Shown in pieces: positions 7,169 through 16,484 of a stretch of 43,736 bases of DNA. The notes below the pieces were generated by a model, which ran no database searches, was not told the DNA's origin, and was given only the letters and a program-made list of their open reading frames with translations. Origin of the DNA: Stutzerimonas stutzeri. GTDB lineage: Bacteria; Pseudomonadota; Gammaproteobacteria; Pseudomonadales; Pseudomonadaceae. The DNA lies in contig NZ_JXXD01000113.1 of NCBI RefSeq assembly GCF_000935215.1, forward strand, positions 1-43,736. The letters run 5' to 3'. Made by a program: the position numbers and the translations under genes. Numbering within the stretch: the first letter of the stretch is position 1; every line of letters begins with the position of its first letter.

Positions 7169-8653
7169 TCAGCCGGCGTGGTAATCGGCGTCCGCTTCTT
7201 CGAAGCGCTTGACGATTGTCGGCGCCGGTTCGGCGCCCATCTTGCTCACTACATAGATGGCAATGCTGGCGAAGATGAAACCGGGGATGATTTCGTACAG
7301 GCCCAGGCCGATGAATTCCTTCCACACCACCACGGTGACCGCACCGACCAGCATGCCGACCAGAGCGCCGTTACGGGTCATGCGCTTCCACAGCAGCGAG
7401 ATCAGCACCACCGGCCCAAACGCGGCACCAAAGCCGGCCCAAGCGTAGGACACCAGGCCCAGGACCTTGCTCTCCGGGTTGGAGGCGATGCCGATGGCGA
7501 TCAGGGCGATCAACAGCACCATGCCGCGGCCGACCCAGACCAGTTCGGTCTGCGAGGCATTTTTGCGCAGCATCGCCTTGTAGAAGTCCTGGGTCAGCGC
7601 GCTGGAGCTGACCAGCAGCTGGGCACTGAGGGTGCTCATCACCGCCGCCAGCACGCCGGAGAGGATGATGCCCGCAACCCAGGGGTTGAACAGGATCTTC
7701 ACCAGCTCCATGAATACTCGCTCGCCGTTCTGGCTGACCGCACCGGCCTGCTCCGGATGGTCAGCGAAGTAGGCGATGCCGAGGAAGCCCACCGCGACCG
7801 CGCCGGCCAGGGTCAGGATCATCCAGGTCATGCCGATGCGGCGGGCATTGGGGATGGTCTTGATCGAGTCGGCCGCCATAAAGCGCACCAGGATATGCGG
7901 CTGGCCAAAGTAGCCCAGGCCCCACGCCAGCAGCGAGATGATCGCGACGAAGGACAGCCCGCGGAACATGTCGAAGTTGGCCGGGTTCTGCGCTTCGATA
8001 GTGGCCATCGCGGTGCCCATGTCGCCGAGGGCGAGAATGACGAACACCGGGGTGATCAGCAGCGCGAAGATCATCAGCGTGGCCTGTACGGTGTCGGTCC
8101 AGCTCACCGCCAGGAAGCCGCCGATGAACACGTAGAGAATGGTCGCCGCTGCACCGACCCACAGCGCGTACTCGTAGGGCATGCCGAAGGTGGACTCGAA
8201 CAGTCGCGCACCGGCCACCACGCCCGAGGCGCAATAGATGGTGAAGAACACCAGGATCACCAGCGCGGAGAAGATCCGCAGCATGCGGCTCTCGTCCTCG
8301 AAGCGGTGCGAGAAGTAATCCGGCAGCGTCAGGGCGTTGTGGTTGTGCTCGGTGTGCACACGCAACCGGCCGGCGACGAACAGCCAGTTGAGCCAGGCGC
8401 CCACGATCAGGCCGATGGCAATCCAGCTTTCCGACAGACCGGCGACGAAGATCGCACCGGGCAAGCCCATCAGCAGCCAGCCGCTCATGTCGGAGGCACC
8501 GGCCGACAGCGCCGTGACGAAGCTGCCGAGGCTGCGACCGCCGAGGATGTAGTCGGAGAAGTTCTTGGTGGCGCGGTAGGCGATGAAACCGATCAGGATC
8601 ATCGCCGCGATATAGACCACGAAAGTGATCAGAGTGGGAGTGCTGACGTTCAT
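7169..8653 (-). CDS. putP: Sodium/proline symporter PutP, copy 1
   Basis: Inner-membrane sodium:solute symporter that imports proline. It has 494 residues from the ATG at 8653, with the SSS-family N-terminus (DYILGGRSLGSFVTALSAGASDMSGWLLMG spans about residues 34-63) and about 13 hydrophobic segments. It differs from the second copy at 11465-12949 at about 28 positions by eye (about 94% identical), mostly conservative. The 8653 start matches that copy and has AGGAAAA upstream; the open frame to 8845 is not conserved. It is detached from putA by znuD, the DUF3203-like gene and copy 2. Near-identity implies the same substrate, perhaps with different expression. Confidence 0.93.
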   Translation of the reverse strand: MNVSTPTLITFVVYIAAMILIGFIAYRATKNFSDYILGGRSLGSFVTALSAGASDMSGWLLMGLPGAIFVAGLSESWIAIGLIVGAWLNWLFVAGRLRVHTEHNHNALTLPDYFSHRFEDESRMLRIFSALVILVFFTIYCASGVVAGARLFESTFGMPYEYALWVGAAATILYVFIGGFLAVSWTDTVQATLMIFALLITPVFVILALGDMGTAMATIEAQNPANFDMFRGLSFVAIISLLAWGLGYFGQPHILVRFMAADSIKTIPNARRIGMTWMILTLAGAVAVGFLGIAYFADHPEQAGAVSQNGERVFMELVKILFNPWVAGIILSGVLAAVMSTLSAQLLVSSSALTQDFYKAMLRKNASQTELVWVGRGMVLLIALIAIGIASNPESKVLGLVSYAWAGFGAAFGPVVLISLLWKRMTRNGALVGMLVGAVTVVVWKEFIGLGLYEIIPGFIFASIAIYVVSKMGAEPAPTIVKRFEEADADYHAG

Positions 8654-8798
8654 GGGACTTGTTTTCCTTGTTGGTCCTGACGTTCCATCGCCAGCGCGGA
8701 CAACGACCGGCACCCGCAACGGAACAATCGAGGGGCGCAAGGATAGCGCGTCATCCGCGTACTTGCGCGTGACCGCGAGCCTTTGCCTGCCGGAATGA

Positions 8799-8829
8799 AC
8801 GAGGGCCGGCAGTAGCTGCCGGCCCTCGT
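8799..8829 (-). terminator. Strong hairpin downstream of znuD
   Basis: A 14-bp perfect stem (8799-8812 with 8816-8829) closes on a 3-nt loop, 26 bp beyond the znuD stop codon. It is GC-rich with no proper T run, yet position and stability suit termination of znuD before putP copy 1. Confidence 0.6.
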
Positions 8830-8854
8830 CAGTGTTGCAAGGCAACTGTCCGCC

Positions 8855-10876
8855 TCAGAACGCCAGGCGCACGCCTACCGTCAGATTGCGCCCAGGCAGC
8901 AGCACCTCATCCTTGATAAAGGAGGTGTGCTGACGGGCCTTTTCGTCCAGCAGGTTGTTGGCCTTGAGGTAGAGCAGGTAATCGGTCTGGTTCAGCGAGC
9001 CGCTATAACCGAGGCTGGCGCCCAGCATGTTGTAGCCACCGGTTTCACTTTCGTAGTCGGCCAGCTCGTCCTGGCGCTGCACCCGATAGAACTCCAGCTG
9101 GCCGTTGAGTGCCGGGGTGAAGCTCTGGTCCACCCGCACACCGAGGCGATCAGCGGGGATACGCGGCAGGTCGCCGCCGCCGTCGCGCAGCTTGCCACGC
9201 ACGTGGTCGCCGAAGAGGGTGAAGGCGACGGCGTCGGTGACCTGGAAGCGCACCTCCCCTTCCGCCCCGGCGAGCACAGCGTCCTGCTGGCGGTACTCGA
9301 TCTCGCGGTAGCCGCCACCGATATCGTTACCGGTGTCGGCGGCATAGATGAAGTCATCCACCTCGTTGCGGAAAACGCTGAGGCTGAAGGTCGTGCGGCC
9401 GGCAAACTTGCGCAGGGTGATTTCGGCGTTGTGCGAGGTTTCTTCTTCCAGATCGACATTGCCAAGCTCAACGGTGCGGGTCGCCGCATGTGGGCCGCTG
9501 GCGTAGAGCTCCTCAGCACTGGGCAGGCGCTGCGAGCGCGTCAGCGAGAAGCCCAGCGAGTACTGCGGCGCGAAGGTCCAGACCGCACCGGCGGACATCG
9601 ACGTGCCGCTGTGATCGGTATCCGGACGGCCATCGGCGTCGATGTCCTGCCATTCGTGGCGCAGGCCGAGTTCGTAGCGCCAGGCGCCGGCGGTGTATTC
9701 CTCGAGCAGGAACAGACCGTGGTTACGGGTCAGCGTCTGCGGCACGTAGGCCTCCTCGCCGAGGGCTTCGAAGTCGCGACGCAGCGTCTGCGCGCCGACC
9801 ACACCGCGCCAGCCGAACAGTGGCTGATGGGTCAGCTCCAGGCGTGCGTCGGTGGCATCGTTGTTGATGCGGGTGCCCACTTCCCCGCCTTCGATTTCCT
9901 TGTGCTGATAGTCGCTGTGGCCGATGCGCAGCCGCGCAAGCTCGAATCCCTGCAGCGGATCGCTCAGCTCGCCACGCAGATCCCAGCGCTTCTGGCGCAT
10001 GTCGACATAAGGCACGCTTCCATGTTCGTCATGATCATGGTCGTCGTCATCGTCGTGATCATCATGGCCGCCGCAATGCCAGTCGCTGCCGTGGGTGTGG
10101 CAATCGGCGTGCTCATGGGCCAGCAGCCCGTAGCGGCTGTTCTGCTCACCGTAGGCGGCGCCGATGTAACCGCGCTCGCCAATGAAGCTGGCGCCGAGAT
10201 TGAAGCTGTCGGTGTCGTTGTAGGAACCTTCCTGCTTGTCCGGCGAACCAGGGATTTCATAAGGGTCGGCCTGGCGCTTGGTGCCTTCGGCGCGCACGGC
10301 GAAGTTGCCGCTGCCAGCGGTGATGCCGAACACCCCTGACCCTTCGTTGGCGACGCTGTTGGTGCGCAGCTCCAGCTCGCCTTCGTAGCCCTTCTCCGGC
10401 ACGCGGGTGGGGATCTTCTTGTCGATCACGTTGACCACGCCGCCGATTGCGCCGCCGCCGTAGAGCAGGGTTGCCGGACCCTTGAGGACCTCGATGCGCT
10501 CGGCCAGTAGCGGCTCGCTGGTCACCGCGTGGTCGGGGCTGATGGTCGAGGCATCGAGCAGCTCCACTCCATCGCTCAGCACCTTGACCCGTGCGCCATC
10601 CAGCCCGCGAATCACCGGGCGCGCCGCACCGGCGCCAAAGCTGCTGGAGCGTACGCCAGGCAGGCTTTCCAGCGTTTCACCCAGCGTTGCCTCGCGACGC
10701 AGCACCAGTTCATCTCCCTCCATCACGGCAGCCGGCGTGGTCATCTCATGGCTCTGCTTGGCCAGGCCGCTGGCGCTGACCACGACGGATTGCAGTTCGA
10801 CCGGCTCGGCGGCCCAGGCAGCCGGAACCAGGGCCAGGCTGATCGCCCAGGCCAGGGGATGACGCTTCAGTTTCAT
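8855..10876 (-). CDS. znuD: TonB-dependent outer-membrane zinc receptor (ZnuD-like)
   Basis: Outer-membrane gated porin, 673 residues from the ATG at 10876 (GGAGAG 6 nt upstream). Signal peptide is about residues 1-22 (ending AWA); the plug domain has GETLESLPGVRS, VIRGLDGARVKVLSDG and LLYGGGAIGGVVNV; a beta-barrel follows with terminal aromatic F. Residues about 254-286 form an external loop with 10 His, 11 Asp and 2 Cys, as in zinc receptors. A Zur-box-like palindrome about 100 bp upstream supports zinc control. It lies between the two putP genes. P. aeruginosa PA0781 is, as I recall, the equivalent gene beside putA. Other divalent metals or metallophores remain possible. Confidence 0.88.
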   Translation of the reverse strand: MKLKRHPLAWAISLALVPAAWAAEPVELQSVVVSASGLAKQSHEMTTPAAVMEGDELVLRREATLGETLESLPGVRSSSFGAGAARPVIRGLDGARVKVLSDGVELLDASTISPDHAVTSEPLLAERIEVLKGPATLLYGGGAIGGVVNVIDKKIPTRVPEKGYEGELELRTNSVANEGSGVFGITAGSGNFAVRAEGTKRQADPYEIPGSPDKQEGSYNDTDSFNLGASFIGERGYIGAAYGEQNSRYGLLAHEHADCHTHGSDWHCGGHDDHDDDDDHDHDEHGSVPYVDMRQKRWDLRGELSDPLQGFELARLRIGHSDYQHKEIEGGEVGTRINNDATDARLELTHQPLFGWRGVVGAQTLRRDFEALGEEAYVPQTLTRNHGLFLLEEYTAGAWRYELGLRHEWQDIDADGRPDTDHSGTSMSAGAVWTFAPQYSLGFSLTRSQRLPSAEELYASGPHAATRTVELGNVDLEEETSHNAEITLRKFAGRTTFSLSVFRNEVDDFIYAADTGNDIGGGYREIEYRQQDAVLAGAEGEVRFQVTDAVAFTLFGDHVRGKLRDGGGDLPRIPADRLGVRVDQSFTPALNGQLEFYRVQRQDELADYESETGGYNMLGASLGYSGSLNQTDYLLYLKANNLLDEKARQHTSFIKDEVLLPGRNLTVGVRLAF

Positions 10877-10978
10877 GTGACTCTCCAGACAGTGGCGGTT
10901 GCCTTCCGAGGCAACCGAAGACGGCTGTGCGCCGGCATCCGGTAGCGGAGCCAGCTTCGCGGGGCGAGAATCTAACAT

Positions 10979-10991
10979 GTTATATCATAAC
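10979..10991. promoter_or_regulatory. Zur-box-like palindrome
   Basis: GTTATATCATAAC differs at one base from the palindrome GTTATA-N-TATAAC typical of gamma-proteobacterial Zur boxes. It lies about 100 bp before znuD and 113 bp before the divergent DUF3203-like gene, so it could serve both. The zinc-receptor features of znuD make Zur the natural candidate. Confidence 0.68.
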
Positions 10992-11103
10992 GTTTAAGTC
11001 TGTTTTTCCAGTAACAGGCACAACGGATGCACCCTGTTCGTGGTCGACATGGAAACGCCGGGCGAACCGCGCGCGGCTTTTGCACCGCTTCGGGAGATAG
11101 ATC

Positions 11104-11328
11104 ATGACCGTAGACATCGACACCACCACAGGGACCTGCTGCGTGGTCATCAACGGCAATACGCACCGCAGCGCCCTGATGGACGTACGCATCACCACCG
11201 ATCCACAGGCGCGGATGTCGGTGATGAACATCGACGGCGCAAGCATCCATGTGCCGGAAGACGAAGCCGAACATCTGATCGCCGCGGGCGCGGTGGATGA
11301 CCGGTCCAATCTGGTCGCGGACGACTGA
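11104..11328 (+). CDS. Small DUF3203-like protein
   Basis: A 74-residue soluble protein of unknown function, with a likely beta-rich start (DIDTTTGTCCVVINGNTHR) and an acidic helical end (EDEAEHLIAAGAVDDRSN). It resembles the Pseudomonas-restricted DUF3203 family as I recall it. GGGAG lies 8 nt before the ATG. It is divergent from znuD across the Zur-box-like site and is followed by a strong terminator, so it is a monocistronic unit. Adjacent Cys-Cys and several His residues could bind metal, but there is no clear binding motif. Confidence 0.72.
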   Translation: MTVDIDTTTGTCCVVINGNTHRSALMDVRITTDPQARMSVMNIDGASIHVPEDEAEHLIAAGAVDDRSNLVADD

Positions 11329-11345
11329 AACTGCGGCAGAAACGC

Positions 11346-11371
11346 AAAACCCCGGCTAGCCGGGGTTTTTT
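11346..11371 (+). terminator. Rho-independent terminator after DUF3203-like gene
   Basis: AAAACCCCGGCTAGCCGGGGTTTT is a perfect palindrome, followed by two more T bases. The flanking A and T runs make it work in both directions, between the DUF3203-like gene (ends 11328) and the convergent putP copy 2 (ends 11465). Confidence 0.9.
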
Positions 11372-11464
11372 GTAGGTGCTCGCAGCAGAATCCTCTGCAG
11401 CCTGTGGAAATGCGCCCCGCTACGACTTCAGCTTTCGAGCCGGGGCATCACTCCGACACTGGGC

Positions 11465-12949
11465 TTAGCCGGCGTGGTAATCCGCGTCCGCTTCCTCGAA
11501 GCGCTTGACGATGCTCGGGGCCGGCTCGGCGCCCATCTTGCTCACCACATAGATGGCAATGCTGGCGAGGATGAAGCCGGGGATGATTTCGTACAGACCC
11601 AGGCCGATGAACTCTTTCCACACCACCACGGTGACGGCGCCGACCAGCATGCCGGCCAGCGCGCCGTTGCGGGTCATGCGCTTCCACAGCAGCGAGATCA
11701 GCACCACCGGACCGAACGCCGCGCCGAAACCGGCCCAGGCGTAGGACACCAGACCCAGCACCTTGCTGTCGGGGTTGGAGGCGATGCCGATGGCGACCAG
11801 CGCGATCAGCAGCACCATCGCCCGGCCGACCCAGACCAGTTCGGTCTGCGAGGCGCTCTTGCGCAGCATGGCCTTGTAGAAGTCCTGGGTCAGGGCGCTG
11901 GAGCTGACCAGCAGCTGCGCACTGAGGGTACTCATCACCGCCGCAAGGACGCCGGAGAGGATGATGCCAGCGACCCACGGGTTGAACAGGATCTTCACCA
12001 ACTCGAGGAAAACACGCTCACCATTCTGGCTAACCGGCCCGGCCAGTTCCGGGTGCCCGGCGAAGTAGGCGATACCGAAGAAGCCCACCGCCACGGCACC
12101 GGCCAGCGTCAGGATCATCCAGGCCATGCCGATGCGGCGGGCGTTGGGGATGGTCTTGATCGAGTCGGCCGCCATGAAGCGCACCAGGATATGCGGCTGG
12201 CCAAAGTAGCCCAGGCCCCAGGCCAGCAACGAGATGATCGCGACGAAGGAGAGTCCGCTGAACATGTCGAAGGCCGCCGGATTCTGGGTGGCGATGGTGT
12301 CCATCGCAGCGCCCATGTCGCCGAGGGCGAGAATGACGAACACCGGAGTGATCAGTAGCGCGAAGATCATCAGCGTCGCCTGCACGGTATCGGTCCAGCT
12401 CACCGCGAGGAAGCCACCGATAAACACATAGAGGATGGTCGCCGCGGCGCCGATCCACAGTGCGTATTCGTACGGAACGCCGAAGCTGCTCTCGAACAGT
12501 CGCGCGCCGGCGACCACGCCCGAGGCGCAATAGATGGTGAAGAACACCAGAATCACCAGCGCGGAGAAGATCCGCAGCATGCGACTCTCGTCCTCGAAGC
12601 GATGGGAGAAGTAATCCGGCAGCGTCAGCGCGTTGTGGTTGTGCTCGGTATGCACACGCAACCGTCCGGCGACGAACAGCCAGTTCAGCCAGGCGCCGAC
12701 AATCAGGCCGATGGCGATCCAGCTTTCCGACAGACCGGCGACGAAGATCGCACCGGGCAGGCCCATCAGCAGCCAGCCGCTCATGTCCGAGGCACCGGCC
12801 GACAGCGCAGTGACGAAGCTGCCGAGGCTGCGACCGCCGAGGATGTAGTCGTCGAAGTTCTTGGTGGCGCGGTAAGCGACGAAACCGATCAGGATCATCG
12901 CCGCGATGTAGATCAGAAAGGTGATCAGCGTGGGTGTACTGATGCTCAT
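11465..12949 (-). CDS. putP: Sodium/proline symporter PutP, copy 2
   Basis: Proline:sodium symporter, 494 residues, the copy next to putA. It has the same transmembrane layout and core motifs as copy 1; differences cluster at the N-terminus (MSISTPTLITFLIY against MNVSTPTLITFVVY) and in the GDMG...FDMF segment near residues 212-227. GAGG lies 7 nt before the ATG. It follows putA on the same strand after 245 bp, so it is the likely original partner. At DNA level a compared stretch near the 3' end is roughly 89% identical to copy 1, with similarity lost directly outside the coding region. Confidence 0.94.
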   Translation of the reverse strand: MSISTPTLITFLIYIAAMILIGFVAYRATKNFDDYILGGRSLGSFVTALSAGASDMSGWLLMGLPGAIFVAGLSESWIAIGLIVGAWLNWLFVAGRLRVHTEHNHNALTLPDYFSHRFEDESRMLRIFSALVILVFFTIYCASGVVAGARLFESSFGVPYEYALWIGAAATILYVFIGGFLAVSWTDTVQATLMIFALLITPVFVILALGDMGAAMDTIATQNPAAFDMFSGLSFVAIISLLAWGLGYFGQPHILVRFMAADSIKTIPNARRIGMAWMILTLAGAVAVGFFGIAYFAGHPELAGPVSQNGERVFLELVKILFNPWVAGIILSGVLAAVMSTLSAQLLVSSSALTQDFYKAMLRKSASQTELVWVGRAMVLLIALVAIGIASNPDSKVLGLVSYAWAGFGAAFGPVVLISLLWKRMTRNGALAGMLVGAVTVVVWKEFIGLGLYEIIPGFILASIAIYVVSKMGAEPAPSIVKRFEEADADYHAG

Positions 12950-13107
12950 GTGTGTCCCTCGTTAGTTGTTGTTCGGCGCATCGCGAGCGGACCCACGCTG
13001 CACCTTGGCAGAGGGCGATAGCGAAAAGGCCATCACCTGTGACAGACCCAACCCGGGCCCGTCAGTGGCGGAAGAGCGTCCGCCAACTGTCCAATTGTTG
13101 TTGTGTT

Positions 13108-13127
13108 CCGGCCGCCTGAGCGGCCGG
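13108..13127 (-). terminator. Hairpin between putA and putP copy 2
   Basis: CCGGCCGC-CTGA-GCGGCCGG is a perfect 8-bp stem with a 4-nt loop, 68 bp past the putA stop. It lacks a T tract, so it may only attenuate readthrough into putP. A second, weaker hairpin (13150-13171) lies nearer the stop. Confidence 0.35.
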
Positions 13128-13194
13128 GAGGTTTAGCGTGATGCGCCAGGTGAATGACCAAGGCCATTCACTCGGTGGTACAGCGTGAATGCGT

Positions 13195-16100
13195 TCAGTC
13201 GTCTCCGAGCGACAGCAGCGAGGCGTTGCCGCCCACCGCTGTGGTGTTGGTGGAGGTGGTCCGCTCGTTGGCGAAGCGCAGCACATAGCTGGGGCCGCCC
13301 GCCTTCGGACCGGTGCCGGACAGGCCACAGCCGCCGAACGGCTGCACGCCGACCACGGCACCAATCTGGTTGCGATTGACGTAGAGGTTGCCGACCCGCG
13401 CCAGTTGCTCGATGCGTTCGGCGGTTTCCTCGTTGCGGCTGTGTACGCCGAGGGTCAGGCCGTAGCCGGTGCCGTTGATCGCCGCGACGACCTTTTCCAG
13501 GTCCGCCGCGTCGTAGCGAACCACGTGCAGCACCGGGCCGAACTGCTCTTTCTTGAGCTGGTGAATGCCGTCGATCTCGAAGGCCACCGGTGCCACGAAA
13601 TGACCGTTCAGACCAGCCGGCAATGTCGCCTCGGCGATCAGACGCCCTTCGCTCTTGAGCTGCTGGATATGCGCCAGCAGGCCTTCGCGCGCCTCCTGAT
13701 CGATCACCGGGCCGATGTCGTTCTCGCGCAGATGGGTCGGGCCGACGTTCAGCTCGGCCATCGCGCCCTTGAGCAGCTCAATCACCCGGTCAGCGATATC
13801 ACGCTGCACGTAGAGCACACGCAACGCCGAGCAACGCTGGCCGGCACTGGTGAAAGCGGAGCCGACGGCGTCCTTGATCACCTGCTCGGGCAGCGCTGTG
13901 GAATCGACGATCATCGCGTTTTGCCCACCGGTCTCGGCGATCAGCGTGGCGATCGGGCCTTCCTTCTCGGCCAGCTGGCGATTGATGATGCGCGCCGTGT
14001 CGGTGGAACCGGTGAAGCACACGCCGACCACCCGCGGATCTCGACAGAACACGCCACCCAGGGTGGCACCGTCGCCCGGAAGGAAGGCGATCGCCTCTTT
14101 CGGCAGGCCGGCTTCGAACATCAGTTCAAGCGCACGCGCAGCGATCAGGCTGGTCTGCTCGGCCGGCTTGGCCAGCACGGTGTTGCCGGCCACCAGTGCC
14201 GCGGTGATCTGGCCGAGGTAGATCGCCAACGGGAAGTTCCACGGGCTGACGCAGACGAACACGCCGCGGCCTTCATGGAACAGCTCGTTACGCTCACCGG
14301 TCGGGCCTTTCAACTCTTCGCGACCGAGCTTCTGCCGCGCCTGCTGAGCGTAGTAACGGCAGAAATCCACCGCCTCGCGTACTTCGTCGATGCCATCCTG
14401 CAGCGACTTGCCGGCTTCCACGGTACACAGGGCCATCAGCTCGGCGCGGTGCTGTTCCAGCAGATCGCCCAGGCGCTCCAGCACGGCGGCACGGGCCTCC
14501 ACCGGCGTGGCATTCCAGGTCGGCCAGTAAGCCGCCAGGCGATCGACGGCCTGGCGCGCCTGCTCGGCGCTGGCGAACTGGGCCTGGCCGACAACCTTGT
14601 TCAGGTCATAGGGGCAACGCACCTCGGACGGCGTACCGGCGAGCCTCTGCCCGCTGATGACCGGCGCAGCCTGCCACTGGCGCTCGAGGAAAGGTTGGTA
14701 GGCGCTGGCCAGGTCGTTCCATTGGTTCTGGATATTCATGTTGATCCCTTGGGAGTTCTTGCGATTGCCGAACAGCGCCGGCGGCAGCGGAATGCGGGGG
14801 TTGCCCGGTGCGGCGAATCTGCGCAGCTGGCTCACCGGGTGATCGATCAACGATTCGACCGGCACGCGCGGGTCGACCAGCTGGTGGACGAACGACGAGT
14901 TGGCACCGTTCTCCAGCAGGCGGCGCACCAGATAGGGCAGCAGGTCCTTGTGCGCACCGACCGGGGCGTAGATCCGGACATTGCGGGCGTACTTCTCGAT
15001 CACCGTGTCGTACAGGGCATCGCCCATGCCGTGCAGGCGCTGGAACTCGAACTCGCGCGGCTGTGAGATTTCCTCGGCCATGGCCAGGATGCAACTGACG
15101 GTGTGCGCGTTGTGGCTGGCGAACTGCGGGTAGATCACCCCACGGGTGTGCTCGGACAACAGGTAGCGCGCGCAGGCGAGGTAGGAGGTGTCGGTGCCTT
15201 CCTTGCGCGTGTAGACCGGGTAGCCGTCCAGGCCCTGGACCTGGCACTGCTTGATCTCACTGTCCCAGTAGGCGCCCTTTACCAGCCGCAGCGGAATGCG
15301 TTCGCCAAGCTCACGACCGAGCAGCGTCAGCCAGACCAGCACCGGTAGGCAGCGTTTGGAATAAGCCTGGATGACCAGGCCGAACTCACCCCAGCCGGCG
15401 ATGGCCGGGTCGCGCAGGAGCTTTTCGTACAGTTCCAGCGATAGCTCGAGGCGGTCGGCCTCCTCGGCATCGATGGTGATCCCGACATTGCGCTGACGCG
15501 CCAGCACGGCCAGTTCGCGCACACTGGCTAACAGCTCGGTGAGCACGCGTTCGCGCTGGGCGACTTCGTAACGTGGATGCAGCGCCGACAACTTGATCGA
15601 CACCGACGGACGCGGGCCCTTGCCGACCTGCGGCTCGGCACCGACGGTCTCCACGGCCTGACGGTAGTCGGCCATGTACTTGGCGGCGTCCTCGGCAGTC
15701 AGCGCCGCTTCACCGAGCATGTCGAAGGAATAGGTGTAGCCCTTCTCGCGCTCGGGACGGCCGTTCTTCAGCGCTTCGGCGATGGTCCGGCCAAGCACGA
15801 ACTGCTTGCCCATCAGCTTCATCGCCTGGTTCATCGCGCTGCGGATCACCGGCTCGCCGGAGCGCTTGAGCAGACGACCGATGACGTTCTTCGGGCGGCC
15901 ATCGGCGGTTTCCGGATCGACCACCTTACCGGTCATCACCAGCCCCCAGGCGGCGAAGTTGACCAGCACGTTGTCGCTCTGGCCGAGGTGGCGTTCCCAC
16001 TCGGCGGCGTTGAGCTTGTCGCGGATCAGCGCGTCAGCCGTGGCGGCATCCGGCACCCGCAGCAGCGCTTCGGCCAGGCACATCAGCATCAGCCCTTCCT

Positions 16101-16356
16101 GGGTGTCCAGGCTGTACTGGCGCAGCAGCGCATCGAGGGTATCGACGGCATTGTCACGCCCACGCACCGCCTCGATCAGGCTGCGCGCGCGCTCGCGAAT
16201 GGCGGCAATGCCCGCCTCGCCGGGATCGGCAAGCTGCAGCAGTTCGGTGAGATATTGCGCCTCGTCAACGGCGTAGTTGGCGCTGATGGCGGGAAAGAAT
16301 TCCGCGGCTTTCTGGTTGGCGAAGGCGCCTTCCAGCACGTGACCGGCCTTGAACAT
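13195..16356 (-). CDS. putA: Bifunctional proline dehydrogenase / P5C dehydrogenase (PutA)
   Basis: Oxidises proline to glutamate in two steps with FAD and NAD. The 1053 residues comprise a PRODH barrel (about 100-490; RLVKGAYWDSEIK and the substrate arginines in YLVRRLLENG) and an aldehyde dehydrogenase domain (about 560-1035; SPWNFPLA, CFTGSTDTA, AETGGQNA and catalytic C842 in SAGQRCSA). The N-terminal ribbon-helix-helix of E. coli PutA (1320 residues) is absent, as is the extended C-terminal domain, so it cannot autorepress that way. GAGGAG precedes the ATG. The AraC-type pruR lies directly upstream and is the likely regulator. Confidence 0.96.
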   Translation of the reverse strand: MFKAGHVLEGAFANQKAAEFFPAISANYAVDEAQYLTELLQLADPGEAGIAAIRERARSLIEAVRGRDNAVDTLDALLRQYSLDTQEGLMLMCLAEALLRVPDAATADALIRDKLNAAEWERHLGQSDNVLVNFAAWGLVMTGKVVDPETADGRPKNVIGRLLKRSGEPVIRSAMNQAMKLMGKQFVLGRTIAEALKNGRPEREKGYTYSFDMLGEAALTAEDAAKYMADYRQAVETVGAEPQVGKGPRPSVSIKLSALHPRYEVAQRERVLTELLASVRELAVLARQRNVGITIDAEEADRLELSLELYEKLLRDPAIAGWGEFGLVIQAYSKRCLPVLVWLTLLGRELGERIPLRLVKGAYWDSEIKQCQVQGLDGYPVYTRKEGTDTSYLACARYLLSEHTRGVIYPQFASHNAHTVSCILAMAEEISQPREFEFQRLHGMGDALYDTVIEKYARNVRIYAPVGAHKDLLPYLVRRLLENGANSSFVHQLVDPRVPVESLIDHPVSQLRRFAAPGNPRIPLPPALFGNRKNSQGINMNIQNQWNDLASAYQPFLERQWQAAPVISGQRLAGTPSEVRCPYDLNKVVGQAQFASAEQARQAVDRLAAYWPTWNATPVEARAAVLERLGDLLEQHRAELMALCTVEAGKSLQDGIDEVREAVDFCRYYAQQARQKLGREELKGPTGERNELFHEGRGVFVCVSPWNFPLAIYLGQITAALVAGNTVLAKPAEQTSLIAARALELMFEAGLPKEAIAFLPGDGATLGGVFCRDPRVVGVCFTGSTDTARIINRQLAEKEGPIATLIAETGGQNAMIVDSTALPEQVIKDAVGSAFTSAGQRCSALRVLYVQRDIADRVIELLKGAMAELNVGPTHLRENDIGPVIDQEAREGLLAHIQQLKSEGRLIAEATLPAGLNGHFVAPVAFEIDGIHQLKKEQFGPVLHVVRYDAADLEKVVAAINGTGYGLTLGVHSRNEETAERIEQLARVGNLYVNRNQIGAVVGVQPFGGCGLSGTGPKAGGPSYVLRFANERTTSTNTTAVGGNASLLSLGDD

Positions 16357-16484
16357 GCGCCGCTCCTCTTGTGATTGTGTCTGCTTATAGGTCTAGTCCA
16401 CGGCCAGGCTGATGGTGCAGCACAAGACGAAGAGCCAGGTCGGGAGACGGAATGTAGGGTCTGCAAGACGAGCCGTTCTTGCGC

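Noticed and set aside
6102..7325. 407-codon minus-strand frame opposite the DUF1206 gene
   Set aside because: Its 5' portion reads through the end of putP in another frame; composition is shadow-like and the DUF1206 frame is convincing.
7178..8680. 500-codon plus-strand open frame opposite putP copy 1 (and a similar one at 11474-12358)
   Set aside because: GC-rich third-position bias in putP gives long antisense frames; both are shadows with low-complexity His/Gln/Asp-rich translations and no domain.
10018..10110. Simple-sequence tract (cat/gat-rich) as a possible microsatellite
   Set aside because: It encodes the His/Asp metal loop of the ZnuD-like receptor in frame, so it is explained by coding; length variation remains possible but cannot be judged from one sequence.
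8927..10339. 470-codon plus-strand frame opposite znuD
   Set aside because: Antisense shadow of a strongly supported TonB receptor; no start-site signal and no recognisable motif.
13189..15066. 625-codon plus-strand frame opposite putA
   Set aside because: Antisense shadow; putA has all catalytic residues in the minus-strand frame.
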